Source of the DNA: Moduliflexus sp964602655
Lineage (GTDB): Bacteria; Moduliflexota; Moduliflexia; Moduliflexales; Moduliflexaceae
Assembly: GCA_964602655.1 (NCBI GenBank)
Contig: CAZRSF010000068.1
Coordinates: 1-34,638, forward strand
DNA length: 34,638 nt
Reading direction: 5' to 3'
Made by a program: the position numbers and the translations under genes
In this document: positions 14,159 to 21,977 of the stretch, in pieces
Layout: each line of letters starts with the position of its first letter
Position numbering within the stretch: the stretch's first letter is position 1
The notes under the pieces: generated by a model
Databases searched by the model: none
Told to the model about the DNA's origin: nothing
What the model saw: the letters and a program-made list of their open reading frames with translations, nothing else

Positions 14159-15532
14159 TTACAGATTCAGCGCGGCTTCGATGGCGTCGGCGACGGTCAT
14201 GACGCCGATTGTGGCGATGGAATACGCGGCGGTCAGGCGTTTGCGGGTATGTTCCGGCAGAATGCAGCGCGTAAAGCCGAGTTTTTCCGCTTCGCGGATG
14301 CGTTGTTCCACGAAGGGCACGGTGCGGATTTCGCCGGACAGTCCGACTTCGCCGAACACGACGGTTTTATGGTCTAACGGCAGATTGCGAAAGCTGGAGG
14401 TCATGGCGAGACAGAGCGCGAGGTCAACCGCCGGTTCATCTATTTTGACGCCGCTGACGACGTTGATAAACACATCCTGCGTCTGCATGTAGAGACCGAC
14501 GATTTTTTCCAGCACGGCAATCAGCAGCGAAATGCGGTTGCTGTCCACGCCTTTCGCCATGCGGCGCGGCGTGCCGAGATTGCTGGGCGTAACGAGCGCT
14601 TGCAATTCGATCAAAATCGGGCGGCTGCCTTCGATGCTGCATGTCACCGCCGAGCCGGACACCTGCCCTTCCGGGCGTTCCGAGAGAAAGAGCGCGGACG
14701 GATTCGTCACTTCTTCCAACCCTTGCGTTTTCATTTCGAATACGCCGATTTCGTTCGTCGAACCGAAACGGTTTTTGACCGAGCGCAAAATGCGATAAAT
14801 ATGCTGGCGTTCGCCTTCGAAATAGAGCACCGTATCCACGATATGCTCCAACACTTTCGGTCCCGCGATGGCGCCCGCTTTCGTGACATGCCCCACGATA
14901 AACGTCGCCACATTCGACCGTTTCGAGAACAACATCAACTGCGCCGACACTTCGCGCACCTGACTGACGCTCCCTTGCGATGAGGTCAATTCGGACGTGT
15001 ACATGGTTTGAATCGAATCAATGATCAGGATGCTCGGATTCAACGCTTCGACATGCTGCAAGATGTATTCGAGGCAGGTTTCGGTGAGAATGAAAAGATT
15101 CGGGTGCGAGACATGCAGGCGGTCGCCGCGTAAGCGCGTCTGTCGCGCCGACTCTTCGCCGGAGACGTACAAGACCTTGAATCCGGCCTGACTGAGGCCG
15201 CCAACCATTTGCAGCAGGATCGTGGATTTGCCGATGCCGGGATCACCGCCGATTAAGACGACCGAACCAGGCACGATGCCGCCGCCTAACACACGGTCGA
15301 TTTCGCCGATAGACGAGGAAAAGCGGAAATCCTGACCGGATTCGATCTCGGTAATCGGCATCGGCGCGGCTTGCGGGCCGGTTTTGAGTTTTTCAATAGA
15401 TGATGCGGAGGCGCTGACTTCCTGTTCTTCGACTAACGTATTCCAATTTTCGCATTCGGGACAGCGCCCCATCCATTTCGGGGTTTGCGCGCCGCAACTC
15501 TGGCACACGTAAATTGTTCGGCTTTTTGCCAT
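14159..15532 (-). CDS. radA: DNA repair protein RadA
   Basis: A 457-residue RadA (Sms), a RecA-like ATPase that drives branch migration during recombination and repair. An N-terminal zinc finger of four Cys (CQSCG then CPEC) precedes the ATPase core with Walker A GGDPGIGKSTILLQ, Walker B LNPSILIIDSIQTM and the RadA signature KNRFGST. The C-terminal 150 residues are the Lon-S16-like domain (PSNLGTPRRMAKGVD..., VFGEVGLSGEIR). Length is normal. A GTG three codons upstream is in frame, but the ATG at 15532 has AGGAG 8 nt upstream and is preferred. A 46-codon lipoprotein gene lies 23 nt upstream on the same strand and is probably co-transcribed. Confidence 0.96.
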   Translation of the reverse strand: MAKSRTIYVCQSCGAQTPKWMGRCPECENWNTLVEEQEVSASASSIEKLKTGPQAAPMPITEIESGQDFRFSSSIGEIDRVLGGGIVPGSVVLIGGDPGIGKSTILLQMVGGLSQAGFKVLYVSGEESARQTRLRGDRLHVSHPNLFILTETCLEYILQHVEALNPSILIIDSIQTMYTSELTSSQGSVSQVREVSAQLMLFSKRSNVATFIVGHVTKAGAIAGPKVLEHIVDTVLYFEGERQHIYRILRSVKNRFGSTNEIGVFEMKTQGLEEVTNPSALFLSERPEGQVSGSAVTCSIEGSRPILIELQALVTPSNLGTPRRMAKGVDSNRISLLIAVLEKIVGLYMQTQDVFINVVSGVKIDEPAVDLALCLAMTSSFRNLPLDHKTVVFGEVGLSGEIRTVPFVEQRIREAEKLGFTRCILPEHTRKRLTAAYSIATIGVMTVADAIEAALNL

Positions 15533-15555
15533 GTTCGACACTCCTGCCTGTTCGT

Positions 15556-15696
15556 TTATTCGAACTCGTCCCAGACCCCTTCGGGGTAATAATCTCGAAA
15601 TGAGTCGTTATCTGGCGTGAACCCGCAAGATGTCAATGACATACTGGTCAGAATTGTCAATAAAATCAACAAACCAAGAAGCATTTTTTTACGCAT
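15556..15696 (-). CDS. Small lipoprotein, 46 residues
   Basis: A 46-codon frame encodes MRKKMLLGLLILLTILTSMS followed by LTSC-GFTPDN..., which is a textbook lipoprotein signal peptide: basic n-region, 15-residue hydrophobic stretch and lipobox L-T-S-C with Cys24 as the lipid site. The mature part would be only 23 residues, acidic and aromatic (DSFRDYYPEGVWDEFE). It ends 23 nt before radA on the same strand, with radA's AGGAG in the gap, so the two are likely one transcript. No strong ribosome binding site is visible before its ATG, which lowers confidence. I do not recognise a family. It may be a small envelope-attached peptide or the remnant of a longer lipoprotein. Confidence 0.6.
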   Translation of the reverse strand: MRKKMLLGLLILLTILTSMSLTSCGFTPDNDSFRDYYPEGVWDEFE

Positions 15697-15875
15697 GATC
15701 GGCGCAATGGATATTCCATGGCGATACCATTGCCTGTCGTTTGTGGGAAGCCGGCCTTCCCGTGTATGTTCAGATTCGTTGGTTAGACTGTCGGGGTGTC
15801 AAAGGGTGTAATCGAATTTACGAAAAATGTCATTATTGCTGCGAGCGTTGATTTTTGATAGCTCTGTCAGGGAGA

Positions 15876-15998
15876 CAGGCTGTTAAGTTTTGTCATGGCG
15901 AGGAGTGACAACGACGAAGCCATCCCGTGATTCCGGCGAGATTGCTTCGCTGAAAAGCGCTCGCAATGACAGGTGTTTATGAGAACGTAACAGCCCTG
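15876..15998. repeat. Dispersed-type inverted repeat (two-layer)
   Basis: The outer arms caggctgttaagtt and aacgtaacagccctg pair with one mismatch and a bulge. They enclose an inner imperfect inverted repeat from gtcatggcgaggag (15892) to gctcgcaatgac (15970). The inner sequence, with cgacgaagccatccc and gagattgcttcgct, is the kind of intergenic hairpin repeat found in many copies in some bacterial genomes. Confidence 0.65.
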
Positions 15999-16041
15999 GG
16001 GGCAGTGATGTGAGGTCACACACGCTGTGACCGGATGACAT

Positions 16042-16059
16042 GTTTAATGTTCATTAAAC
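16042..16059. promoter_or_regulatory. 18-bp perfect dyad, possible operator
   Basis: GTTTAATGTTCATTAAAC reads as two 8-bp half sites with a 2-bp centre in perfect symmetry. It lies about 170 bp upstream of the candidate hybrid-kinase promoter and about 350 bp upstream of the small lipoprotein/radA unit. Size and symmetry fit a dimeric repressor site; the regulator is unknown. Confidence 0.4.
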
Positions 16060-16208
16060 CATGATAGGGATGAAACTCAACCATATTAAATTTTTATGAT
16101 CGGGGATCGCGATTGTTATTTGGTTGACAATTTTAACGGGAATAATTGCGAATGGTGTCTGCCATCTTTCTTGTGGCGTATTATCGCGCTTCTCTTGTAA
16201 ATTTTTGC

Positions 16209-16238
16209 TGGACAAAGTAAACTTTTTAGAGAAATAAT
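16209..16238 (+). promoter_or_regulatory. Candidate sigma-70 promoter of the hybrid kinase gene
   Basis: TGGACA (16209-16214) and AATAAT (16233-16238) are separated by 18 nt, each one base from consensus. Transcription would start near 16245, leaving a leader of about 90 nt. Confidence 0.4.
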
Positions 16239-16334
16239 GTTCCGATGTATTAAGAGAACTGCGTATATCGTGTACGTTTCATCCAATTTGCGCGCCTAAC
16301 ATATCGAGACGTTGTCCGGGAATGATTCTTCGGG

Positions 16335-19196
16335 ATGGAAACCAATCAACACTCCATTTTTAACAGCCTCATTGCGATTGTCAGTCAAAATCAGACGCTG
16401 TCCAAAATCTTAAAAGAACAGTGCAGTTTGTATGGCTTTAACAATGTCATCTTATTGCCCGATTGGCTGGCGCTGATTGCGCGACTTACAGAGTCGCTGC
16501 CTGATCTGATCGTCTCGGATCATTTGCCCGAAGCCTCCGGCATTCAGCTTCGAAAGCGGTTGCAAGAGACGGCTTTCGGCGAGGCGCTGCCAGTCATTCT
16601 CTACGGCATGAAGTATAGCGACACCATCCATTCCGTCCAGGAAGGCGTGGAAATTGTGGCCTCTCTGTATGGCCGGGAAGAGCAGCAGCGCTTGATGGAA
16701 CTCATTCAGGATGAGTTGGAAAAAAATGTGGTGGACATCGAGCAATTTTCAGGAGCGGAGGTTCAGGAACATCTCAATATTTTAGTCGCCACAGCAGACC
16801 GGGAATTCGGCGAATGGATTCAGACGGTTCTCCAGCATGAAGGGTATTATGTCGGTCTTGTCTCCGACGGACATGAGACGATGACGTACGTTCAGGGTAT
16901 TTTCCCCCATCTCGTCTTATTGGAGGCAGAGCTTCCCGGATTCAGCGGCGCGGGTCTCCTGTCCTGGATCAAAGAATCCTTTCCTGATGTGCATGTTCTG
17001 ATGATGGGCGCGGAGGTCAGCGAGCAGCAGATCAAACGATTTCTCGCATCGGGCGCTGAGCGCTACCTCGCCAAGCCGATTGACATGAACACGCTGCCGA
17101 ACCTCTGCCGAAACGTCATTCGGCAATCGAATCGGCTCCCTGTTCATGAACAGTTGCTCAAGCAACTCGGCGAAAAAGAACTGCAACTTCAGGAATTGCT
17201 GCTGCTGAAAGAATCGGAAGAAATGTTACGCACATTAGTGAATGCGTCCGGGGACATTATCTTTCGTATTACGCCGCAAGGCGTCATTAATTTTGCCACG
17301 CCTGCCGTCGAAGAACAGTTAGGCTATACGCCGGAAGACATCGAACAAGAGCATATCAATGTCTCGAAATTCGTGCATGCTCAAGACCTGATCCGCGTGA
17401 TGGCCGGTATTCGGCAAGTGATCCGGGGGAGTTCGATTCAGGGGTTGGAATGTCGGTTGATGCATCAGGATCGTCTCCGATTCCGCTGGTATTCGATTAA
17501 TTGCTACCCCATGTATAACGGCCAGAAAAAGTTTGTCGGCGTGGGCGGCATTGCCAGGGACATTGGTTCGATCAAACGCTATGAAGAAGAAATTCAACAG
17601 CAAAACGAGCGACTTGCCGCGCTGAATGCGATTGCCGTCATCGTGAGTCATTCGCTTGATCCGGATGAGACGTTGAGCGGCGTAATTGACAAAATGTTGG
17701 AAATTATGCGGCTTCAGGCCGGGAGTATTTTTCTCATTGATCGCGAAACGCATGAGGTTACGTTGAAAAGCTGCCGCGCCGTTTCGGATAAATGGGTTGG
17801 GCTTGAATCAGCGTTGCAAGAGGCGTGTTTCGCCTGCGCGGATGTCAAAGTGCAGGTCATGGAAAAACAAGAGCCTCTCGTGATCAAGGATATTCCCAGA
17901 CATCCGCATTTAGCGGCGACCAGATTGGCATCGTTGGGATTTCAGAGCCTGATCAGCCTTCCGTTGATTTCCCTGGATATTGTGTATGGCATTATGGTGT
18001 TGCTGTCTGAGGATTATCGCCATTTCAGCCGCGACGATCTGCAATTTTTCGCCTCAATCGGCCATCAGGTCGGCATGTCGTTAGAAAACATGGAACTCTA
18101 TCAGCAGGAGTTGAAGGCGCGCGAGCGTTGGGAAGATTTGAGCCGGTTGAAAGATGATTTCGTGGCGATTGTGTCGCACGATTTACGTTCGCCGTTGAAC
18201 GCGATTTTAGGCTCGGCTGAAGTGCTGTTGAATGACGATTACATGGACGTTCCGCTGACCTCGGAACAACGCGATCTCGTCGAAAATATCCAGGTGATGG
18301 GGGAACAGCAGTTGAATCTGGTAAACGATCTGCTGGATTTAGCCAAAATCGAATCCGGCAAGATTCAATTGACCCCAACGGTCTCGGATATGGAACGGGT
18401 GGCGCAGCAGTGCATCCAAACGCTGCACGTACTGGCGGAAAATAAAAATATTCGATTAGAATCCGTCGTTGAACCGGGTCTGCCGAAAATCAGAATTGAT
18501 GCGCCGAAAGTGACGCAGGTGATTAATAATCTGCTGAGCAATGCGATTAAATTTACGGAATCAGGCGGAGCGGTCACGCTGTCTGTGAGCAAAGAGGACG
18601 ATATGGTGAAAGTGGCTGTCTCTGACACGGGCGAAGGCATTCCGCCTGAAGAGCTGCTGCTCCTGTTCAATAAATTTCAGCAGATCAAATCAACTGGCAC
18701 GCGTGGTGAACGCGGCACTGGATTGGGGCTGGCGATTTGTAAAAATTTGATTGAGCTGCATCATGGAAAAATCTGGGTTGACAGCCGGTTTGGGCAGGGA
18801 AGCACTTTTGCGTTTACGCTGCCGGTCACAGAGCATGTCATCCTGATTATTGACGATTCGATCTTTGTCGCACGGTCTCTGGAAGTCATTCTGACGGAGC
18901 ATATCGAGCATATTACGGTCAAATATGCGCAAGATGGCGACGAAGGAATGCAGATGGTGGAGGAATTTGCCCCGGTCGTGATTATTCTGGATTACATGAT
19001 GCCGGATGAAGACGGGATTCAAGTCTTTCAACGACTGCGGAAACGTTACGGCAGTAAAGTGCCGCCGACGATTTTCCTGACGGCGTCGCAGGATTTGGAA
19101 ATCAGACGTCAGATATTCGATTTAGGCGCGGCGGATTATTTACAAAAACCGGTAGATGTGAACGATTTGCTGCCCCGTATCAGTCGTTTTTTATAA
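16335..19196 (+). CDS. Hybrid histidine kinase (receiver-receiver-PAS-GAF-HisKA-HATPase-receiver)
   Basis: A 953-residue cytoplasmic sensor without obvious membrane segments. Two receiver-like domains come first (about 10-120 and 145-265). The first keeps an Asp in LIVSDHLPEASG (D62). In the second the site reads LVLLEAELPG, with Glu197 where Asp is expected, and neither has the usual N-terminal acidic pair. A PAS domain (about 295-415) and a GAF domain (about 440-590) follow. HisKA carries IVSHDLRSPLNAIL with His615, then the ATPase boxes (NLLSNAIKFTESGG, VSDTGEGIPPEELLLLF, GTGLGLAICKNLIELHHG). The C-terminal receiver is canonical: ILIIDDS, VVIILDYMMPDEDG with Asp886, FLTAS and LQKPVD. It ends at a strong terminator. 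The output partner is not certain; the AAA+ activator nearby is a candidate. Confidence 0.92.
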   Translation: METNQHSIFNSLIAIVSQNQTLSKILKEQCSLYGFNNVILLPDWLALIARLTESLPDLIVSDHLPEASGIQLRKRLQETAFGEALPVILYGMKYSDTIHSVQEGVEIVASLYGREEQQRLMELIQDELEKNVVDIEQFSGAEVQEHLNILVATADREFGEWIQTVLQHEGYYVGLVSDGHETMTYVQGIFPHLVLLEAELPGFSGAGLLSWIKESFPDVHVLMMGAEVSEQQIKRFLASGAERYLAKPIDMNTLPNLCRNVIRQSNRLPVHEQLLKQLGEKELQLQELLLLKESEEMLRTLVNASGDIIFRITPQGVINFATPAVEEQLGYTPEDIEQEHINVSKFVHAQDLIRVMAGIRQVIRGSSIQGLECRLMHQDRLRFRWYSINCYPMYNGQKKFVGVGGIARDIGSIKRYEEEIQQQNERLAALNAIAVIVSHSLDPDETLSGVIDKMLEIMRLQAGSIFLIDRETHEVTLKSCRAVSDKWVGLESALQEACFACADVKVQVMEKQEPLVIKDIPRHPHLAATRLASLGFQSLISLPLISLDIVYGIMVLLSEDYRHFSRDDLQFFASIGHQVGMSLENMELYQQELKARERWEDLSRLKDDFVAIVSHDLRSPLNAILGSAEVLLNDDYMDVPLTSEQRDLVENIQVMGEQQLNLVNDLLDLAKIESGKIQLTPTVSDMERVAQQCIQTLHVLAENKNIRLESVVEPGLPKIRIDAPKVTQVINNLLSNAIKFTESGGAVTLSVSKEDDMVKVAVSDTGEGIPPEELLLLFNKFQQIKSTGTRGERGTGLGLAICKNLIELHHGKIWVDSRFGQGSTFAFTLPVTEHVILIIDDSIFVARSLEVILTEHIEHITVKYAQDGDEGMQMVEEFAPVVIILDYMMPDEDGIQVFQRLRKRYGSKVPPTIFLTASQDLEIRRQIFDLGAADYLQKPVDVNDLLPRISRFL

Positions 19197-19221
19197 CAAG
19201 CGAGAAACATTCTCATCATAC

Positions 19222-19266
19222 AAAAAACCAGCCCGTATCAATGCGATTGATACGGGCTGGTTTTTT
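19222..19266. terminator. Bidirectional intrinsic terminator
   Basis: A 21-bp perfect inverted repeat (aaaaaaccagcccgtatcaat, gcg loop, then its complement) has A6 on the left and T6 on the right. It can therefore terminate both the hybrid kinase gene on + and the Fis-only gene on -. Confidence 0.93.
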
Positions 19267-19306
19267 GTGGCTGGCCGCGTTGACGACATCGTCAGCGGCC
19301 TTAGCA

Positions 19307-19546
19307 TCAGAAGGCCAAACCATATTTTTTCATTTTCAGATACAGCGTCTTTCGGTCTATTCCTAAGTCGTTCGCGGTACTTCCTTTGCGGCCGTTATTC
19401 TTATCCAAAATATGGCAAATATAATATTTTTCGAACACGTCCACCGCTTCTCGCAAATTTTGTCCCGGTAATTCGAACGGAACTGAGATGACATCGTCTT
19501 TTGCGGCTCTTGCTAATACTCGATGACGTCCTTGCGTCAGTTTCAT
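19307..19546 (-). CDS. Free-standing Fis-type helix-turn-helix protein
   Basis: A 79-residue protein consisting essentially of the C-terminal Fis-like domain of NtrC-family activators. LREAVDVFEKYYICHILDKN, then NGRKGSTANDLGIDRKTLYL and KMKKYGL align by eye with the end of the AAA+ activator encoded at 20241-21977 (EAFERFYITQSLESNAGHRG, KTAEELGVDRKTLYKKLKRDG). No receiver or AAA+ domain is present, and the first 25 residues are an unrelated basic lead-in. The start is firm: AGGAGG 6 nt before the ATG. The gene is downstream of a sigma-54 promoter and a secreted-protein gene. A Fis-only protein could compete with the activator for its enhancer sites or act as a nucleoid-type regulator. This is inference; the domain call itself is secure. 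Confidence 0.85.
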   Translation of the reverse strand: MKLTQGRHRVLARAAKDDVISVPFELPGQNLREAVDVFEKYYICHILDKNNGRKGSTANDLGIDRKTLYLKMKKYGLAF

Positions 19547-19610
19547 GCTCGTCCTCCTTGTCGTGATTCGTATTTCGCGACAGTATTCAGTGTTTGTTCA
19601 CGCGTTTGCG

Positions 19611-19988
19611 TTAGTAGATAAGTCCTCCCGAAGACATCCAGGAAGGATTCTCCGCGCTGAGGCATACAGTATAATGTTCTGTGGCTCGTCGCATCCAAGG
19701 ATGACCGCTTGGGCACGGCACATTTCCAGAGCGAAAACACATCGCAAATCCATCAGACCGCCATTGCCATCCTATCTGACTGGCGCAAATTTGCTGCGCC
19801 GAAATAAGGGGGGACGGGGGAATCGTCATCATAAACGGTTGTGAGGGCGGCATCATCGTGTATTGCGTCGGCGGAACGTAGGCGTACAGAACGGTTTCAT
19901 TTCCGTATGCTCGCTGTCGTACCACAATAAAAGATGCCAGCAAGAACCCTATTGCAGCGAAATGCATAATACGGTTACGCGTGACCAT
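19611..19988 (-). CDS. Small secreted protein with four cysteines, sigma-54 promoter
   Basis: A 125-residue protein with a signal peptide (MVTRNRIMHFAAIGFLLASF..., likely cleaved near RAYG-NE). A Pro/Met/Tyr-rich stretch follows (VPPTQYTMMPPSQPFMMTIPPSP), then a compact C-terminal part with four Cys (QQIC, AMCF, VPCPSG, TVCL) and several Trp, which suggests two disulfides in the periplasm or outside. No family is recognised. An in-frame ATG at 20009 exists, but the one at 19988 has AAAGGAGAG 8 nt upstream and is used. A consensus sigma-54 promoter lies about 75 nt upstream. The Fis-only gene begins 64 nt downstream on the same strand and is probably co-transcribed. Confidence 0.7.
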   Translation of the reverse strand: MVTRNRIMHFAAIGFLLASFIVVRQRAYGNETVLYAYVPPTQYTMMPPSQPFMMTIPPSPLISAQQICASQIGWQWRSDGFAMCFRSGNVPCPSGHPWMRRATEHYTVCLSAENPSWMSSGGLIY

Positions 19989-20062
19989 CTTTGTTCTCTC
20001 CTTTTTCATTAAGCGAACGAACCATTGATCGGAAAAACGTCATGAATGATATTCTTTAGTAT

Positions 20063-20078
20063 AGCAAGAGATATGCCA
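20063..20078 (-). promoter_or_regulatory. Sigma-54 (-24/-12) promoter
   Basis: Read on the - strand the site is TGGCATATCTCTTGCT, an exact match to the sigma-54 consensus TGGCAYRNNNNTTGCW. Transcription would begin about 12 nt downstream, near 20050, 60 nt before the secreted-protein start codon. A sigma-54 activator gene and symmetric G/C dyads lie just upstream. Confidence 0.85.
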
Positions 20079-20099
20079 CCGTTGGAAATACGCTGGAAT

Positions 20100-20267
20100 C
20101 CCCGTAGATACGGGGCGGGTCGCAAAAGAGAATCGTGTCTGAGAGGAAAAAAAGAGAGAGGCGGGGTCTTACAACCCCATAAACGAAAGACAATTGATGT
20201 AAATGCTTATAAATACAGGAGATTTTCTATTGGGGCGTTTTTACCCTGACTGGGGCTGATTATCCCC
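20100..20267. promoter_or_regulatory. Cluster of 16-bp G/C dyads, candidate enhancer (UAS) sites
   Basis: GGGG-N8-CCCC occurs at 20163-20178 and 20252-20267, and GGGG-N8-CCCT at 20232-20247. CCCCGTA-ga-TACGGGG, a perfect dyad of the same length, is at 20100-20115. They lie 22-190 bp upstream of the -24 element on its own strand, the normal range for NtrC-type activators. The last two overlap the 3' end of the activator gene. Confidence 0.55.
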
Positions 20268-21977
20268 ATCGCGTTTGAGCTTTTTATAGAGCGTCTTTCG
20301 GTCAACGCCTAATTCTTCGGCGGTTTTACCTCGGTGTCCAGCGTTGCTTTCCAAACTTTGCGTGATATAAAAGCGCTCGAACGCTTCGGTTGCCGAGCCT
20401 AACGACTGGCCTTTTTGGAGGAATGGCAATTCGCTTCCTTGTAATGCGGCGACGGTTCTGTCTCCGATGAATTCCAACTGTCCGGTGGTCGAATAGCGCG
20501 TGAGTTCATTATGCAGTTCCCGGACGTTACCAGGCCAGTCGTACCGATAAAATCGTTGCAGCACATCGGCTGGAAGACTGTGAGAATTTGTCGATCCGCC
20601 CTGCTGCTCTAAAAAATGATCGATTAACAGCGGGATATCTTCGCGATGTTCCCGCAACGGCGGCAAATTGACAGCAAGCACATGAATACGGTGGAAAAAA
20701 TCTTCGCGCACCTGACCGCGAAACAGCATGGCGCGGAGTTCCCGGTTGGTGGCCGCAATAATGCGGACGTTGGCGCGGCGGCTGATTGTTGAGCCGACAG
20801 GCGTGTAAATCTTATCATTCAACACCCTCAACAGCTTCGCCTGCATCAACGGGGTCAATTCGCCGACTTCGTCGAGAAAGAGCGTACCATCTTGCGCCTG
20901 TTCGAAGTAACCGACCGCGTTGCGCTCGGCGCTGGTAAACGCCCCTTTGCGATGCCCGAAGAATTGGCTTTCGAAGAGGCTTTCCGGAATCGCGCTGCAA
21001 TTCACCGGCACGAATGGCTTCTCATGGCGGTCGCTGAGTTGATGAATCATGCGGGCGGCGAGTTCTTTCCCGGTGCCGGATTCGCCGTAAATGGCGACAT
21101 TCTTGTCGGTGGCTGCCGCGCGCGCTAAAAATTCGTACACCTCTTGCATCGTTCGGCTTTTTCCAATCATCTCGCCGAATTTGAACCGTTCCTGAAGCGA
21201 CGTTTTTAAGGTGCGGTTTTCGTCTTCCAATTCCCGGCGCGAGGTGATATCCCGCATGGCTGTTACGGTGAGCGGCTGCCCCTGCCAGAGGATTTTTTTC
21301 GTCTGAATTTCCAACAAAAAATTCGACCCGTCTTTTTTGATGCCGCGCAACTCATAAGGCAGCACATCGTTGCTTCGGATAATTTTTTGGTAGGCCATTG
21401 GCCGATGTTCAGGGAGAATCAAATCCAACAGATTGCGTCCTAACAAATTCTGGTGCTGATAGCCGAACAGCGACGCTAACGCCTGATTGGCTTCGACAAT
21501 ACGCCCGGCGTCATGGATGGCAATCCCTTCGAACGAGGCTTCGGCCAAGGCTTTGAAAAATGCGCGTTCTTCTTGAAGCTGCTGTTGAAAGCGCCGGTTG
21601 GTCAGGTGCGATGTGATTCTGGCAAGCACTTCCCGGCATTGCAGCGGCTTGGTAATGTAATCAATTCCCCCGACTTCGAATCCCTTGACTTTACTTTCCG
21701 CCTCAACAAGCGCGGTAATAAAAATCACCGGAATCTCTTTGGTGCGGTTGTCCGCCTTTAAGCGTCGGCACACCTCAAAACCATCCATGCCGGGCATCAT
21801 GACATCCAAGAGGATCAAATCGGGAATCTGCTGCTGAAGGATGTCGAACGCCTTCTCACCATTGACAGCGCGAAGGACTTCATAACCGGCGATTTTCAGA
21901 AACTCGAAGAGCACTTCCGCAACATCGGGAGAGTCATCTACAATGAGGATCGTTGTGGGGTGTATTTCAGTGTTCAT
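20241..21977 (-). CDS. Sigma-54-dependent response regulator (receiver-PAS-AAA+-Fis)
   Basis: A 578-residue NtrC-family activator. Residues 8-125 form a receiver with ILIVDDSP, the phosphoacceptor Asp58 in LILLDVMMPGMDG, and YITKPL. Residues 145-255 form a PAS domain (RIVEANQALASLFGY... VTAMRDIT). The AAA+ domain has Walker A GESGTGKE and Walker B GTLFLDEVGEL. Its sigma-54-contact loop reads GAFTSA where GAFTGA is usual. ATNRELRAMLFRGQVREDFFHRI holds sensor and arginine-finger residues. The C-terminal Fis-type helix-turn-helix is GKTAEELGVDRKTLYKKLKRD. An internal PAS between receiver and AAA+ is an uncommon layout. The sequence directly after its stop codon, extending downstream, carries the enhancer dyads and sigma-54 promoter of the next operon. 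The hybrid kinase at 16335-19196 is a possible phosphate donor. Confidence 0.94.
   Translation of the reverse strand: MNTEIHPTTILIVDDSPDVAEVLFEFLKIAGYEVLRAVNGEKAFDILQQQIPDLILLDVMMPGMDGFEVCRRLKADNRTKEIPVIFITALVEAESKVKGFEVGGIDYITKPLQCREVLARITSHLTNRRFQQQLQEERAFFKALAEASFEGIAIHDAGRIVEANQALASLFGYQHQNLLGRNLLDLILPEHRPMAYQKIIRSNDVLPYELRGIKKDGSNFLLEIQTKKILWQGQPLTVTAMRDITSRRELEDENRTLKTSLQERFKFGEMIGKSRTMQEVYEFLARAAATDKNVAIYGESGTGKELAARMIHQLSDRHEKPFVPVNCSAIPESLFESQFFGHRKGAFTSAERNAVGYFEQAQDGTLFLDEVGELTPLMQAKLLRVLNDKIYTPVGSTISRRANVRIIAATNRELRAMLFRGQVREDFFHRIHVLAVNLPPLREHREDIPLLIDHFLEQQGGSTNSHSLPADVLQRFYRYDWPGNVRELHNELTRYSTTGQLEFIGDRTVAALQGSELPFLQKGQSLGSATEAFERFYITQSLESNAGHRGKTAEELGVDRKTLYKKLKRDGDNQPQSG

Larger units (their letters stand above)
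15697..16334. other. 638-bp intergenic region between the small lipoprotein gene and the hybrid kinase
   Basis: No credible gene. It contains a dispersed-type inverted repeat (15876-15998), a GGTCACA/TGTGACC hairpin (16014-16032), an 18-bp perfect dyad (16042-16059) and a candidate promoter (16209-16238). The frame at 15617-15811 on the + strand overlaps the lipoprotein gene and lacks any protein-like character. Confidence 0.6.

Noticed and set aside
15617..15811. 64-codon + strand frame in the radA upstream region
   Set aside because: It overlaps the better-supported small lipoprotein gene on the other strand and has no domain, signal or ribosome binding site.
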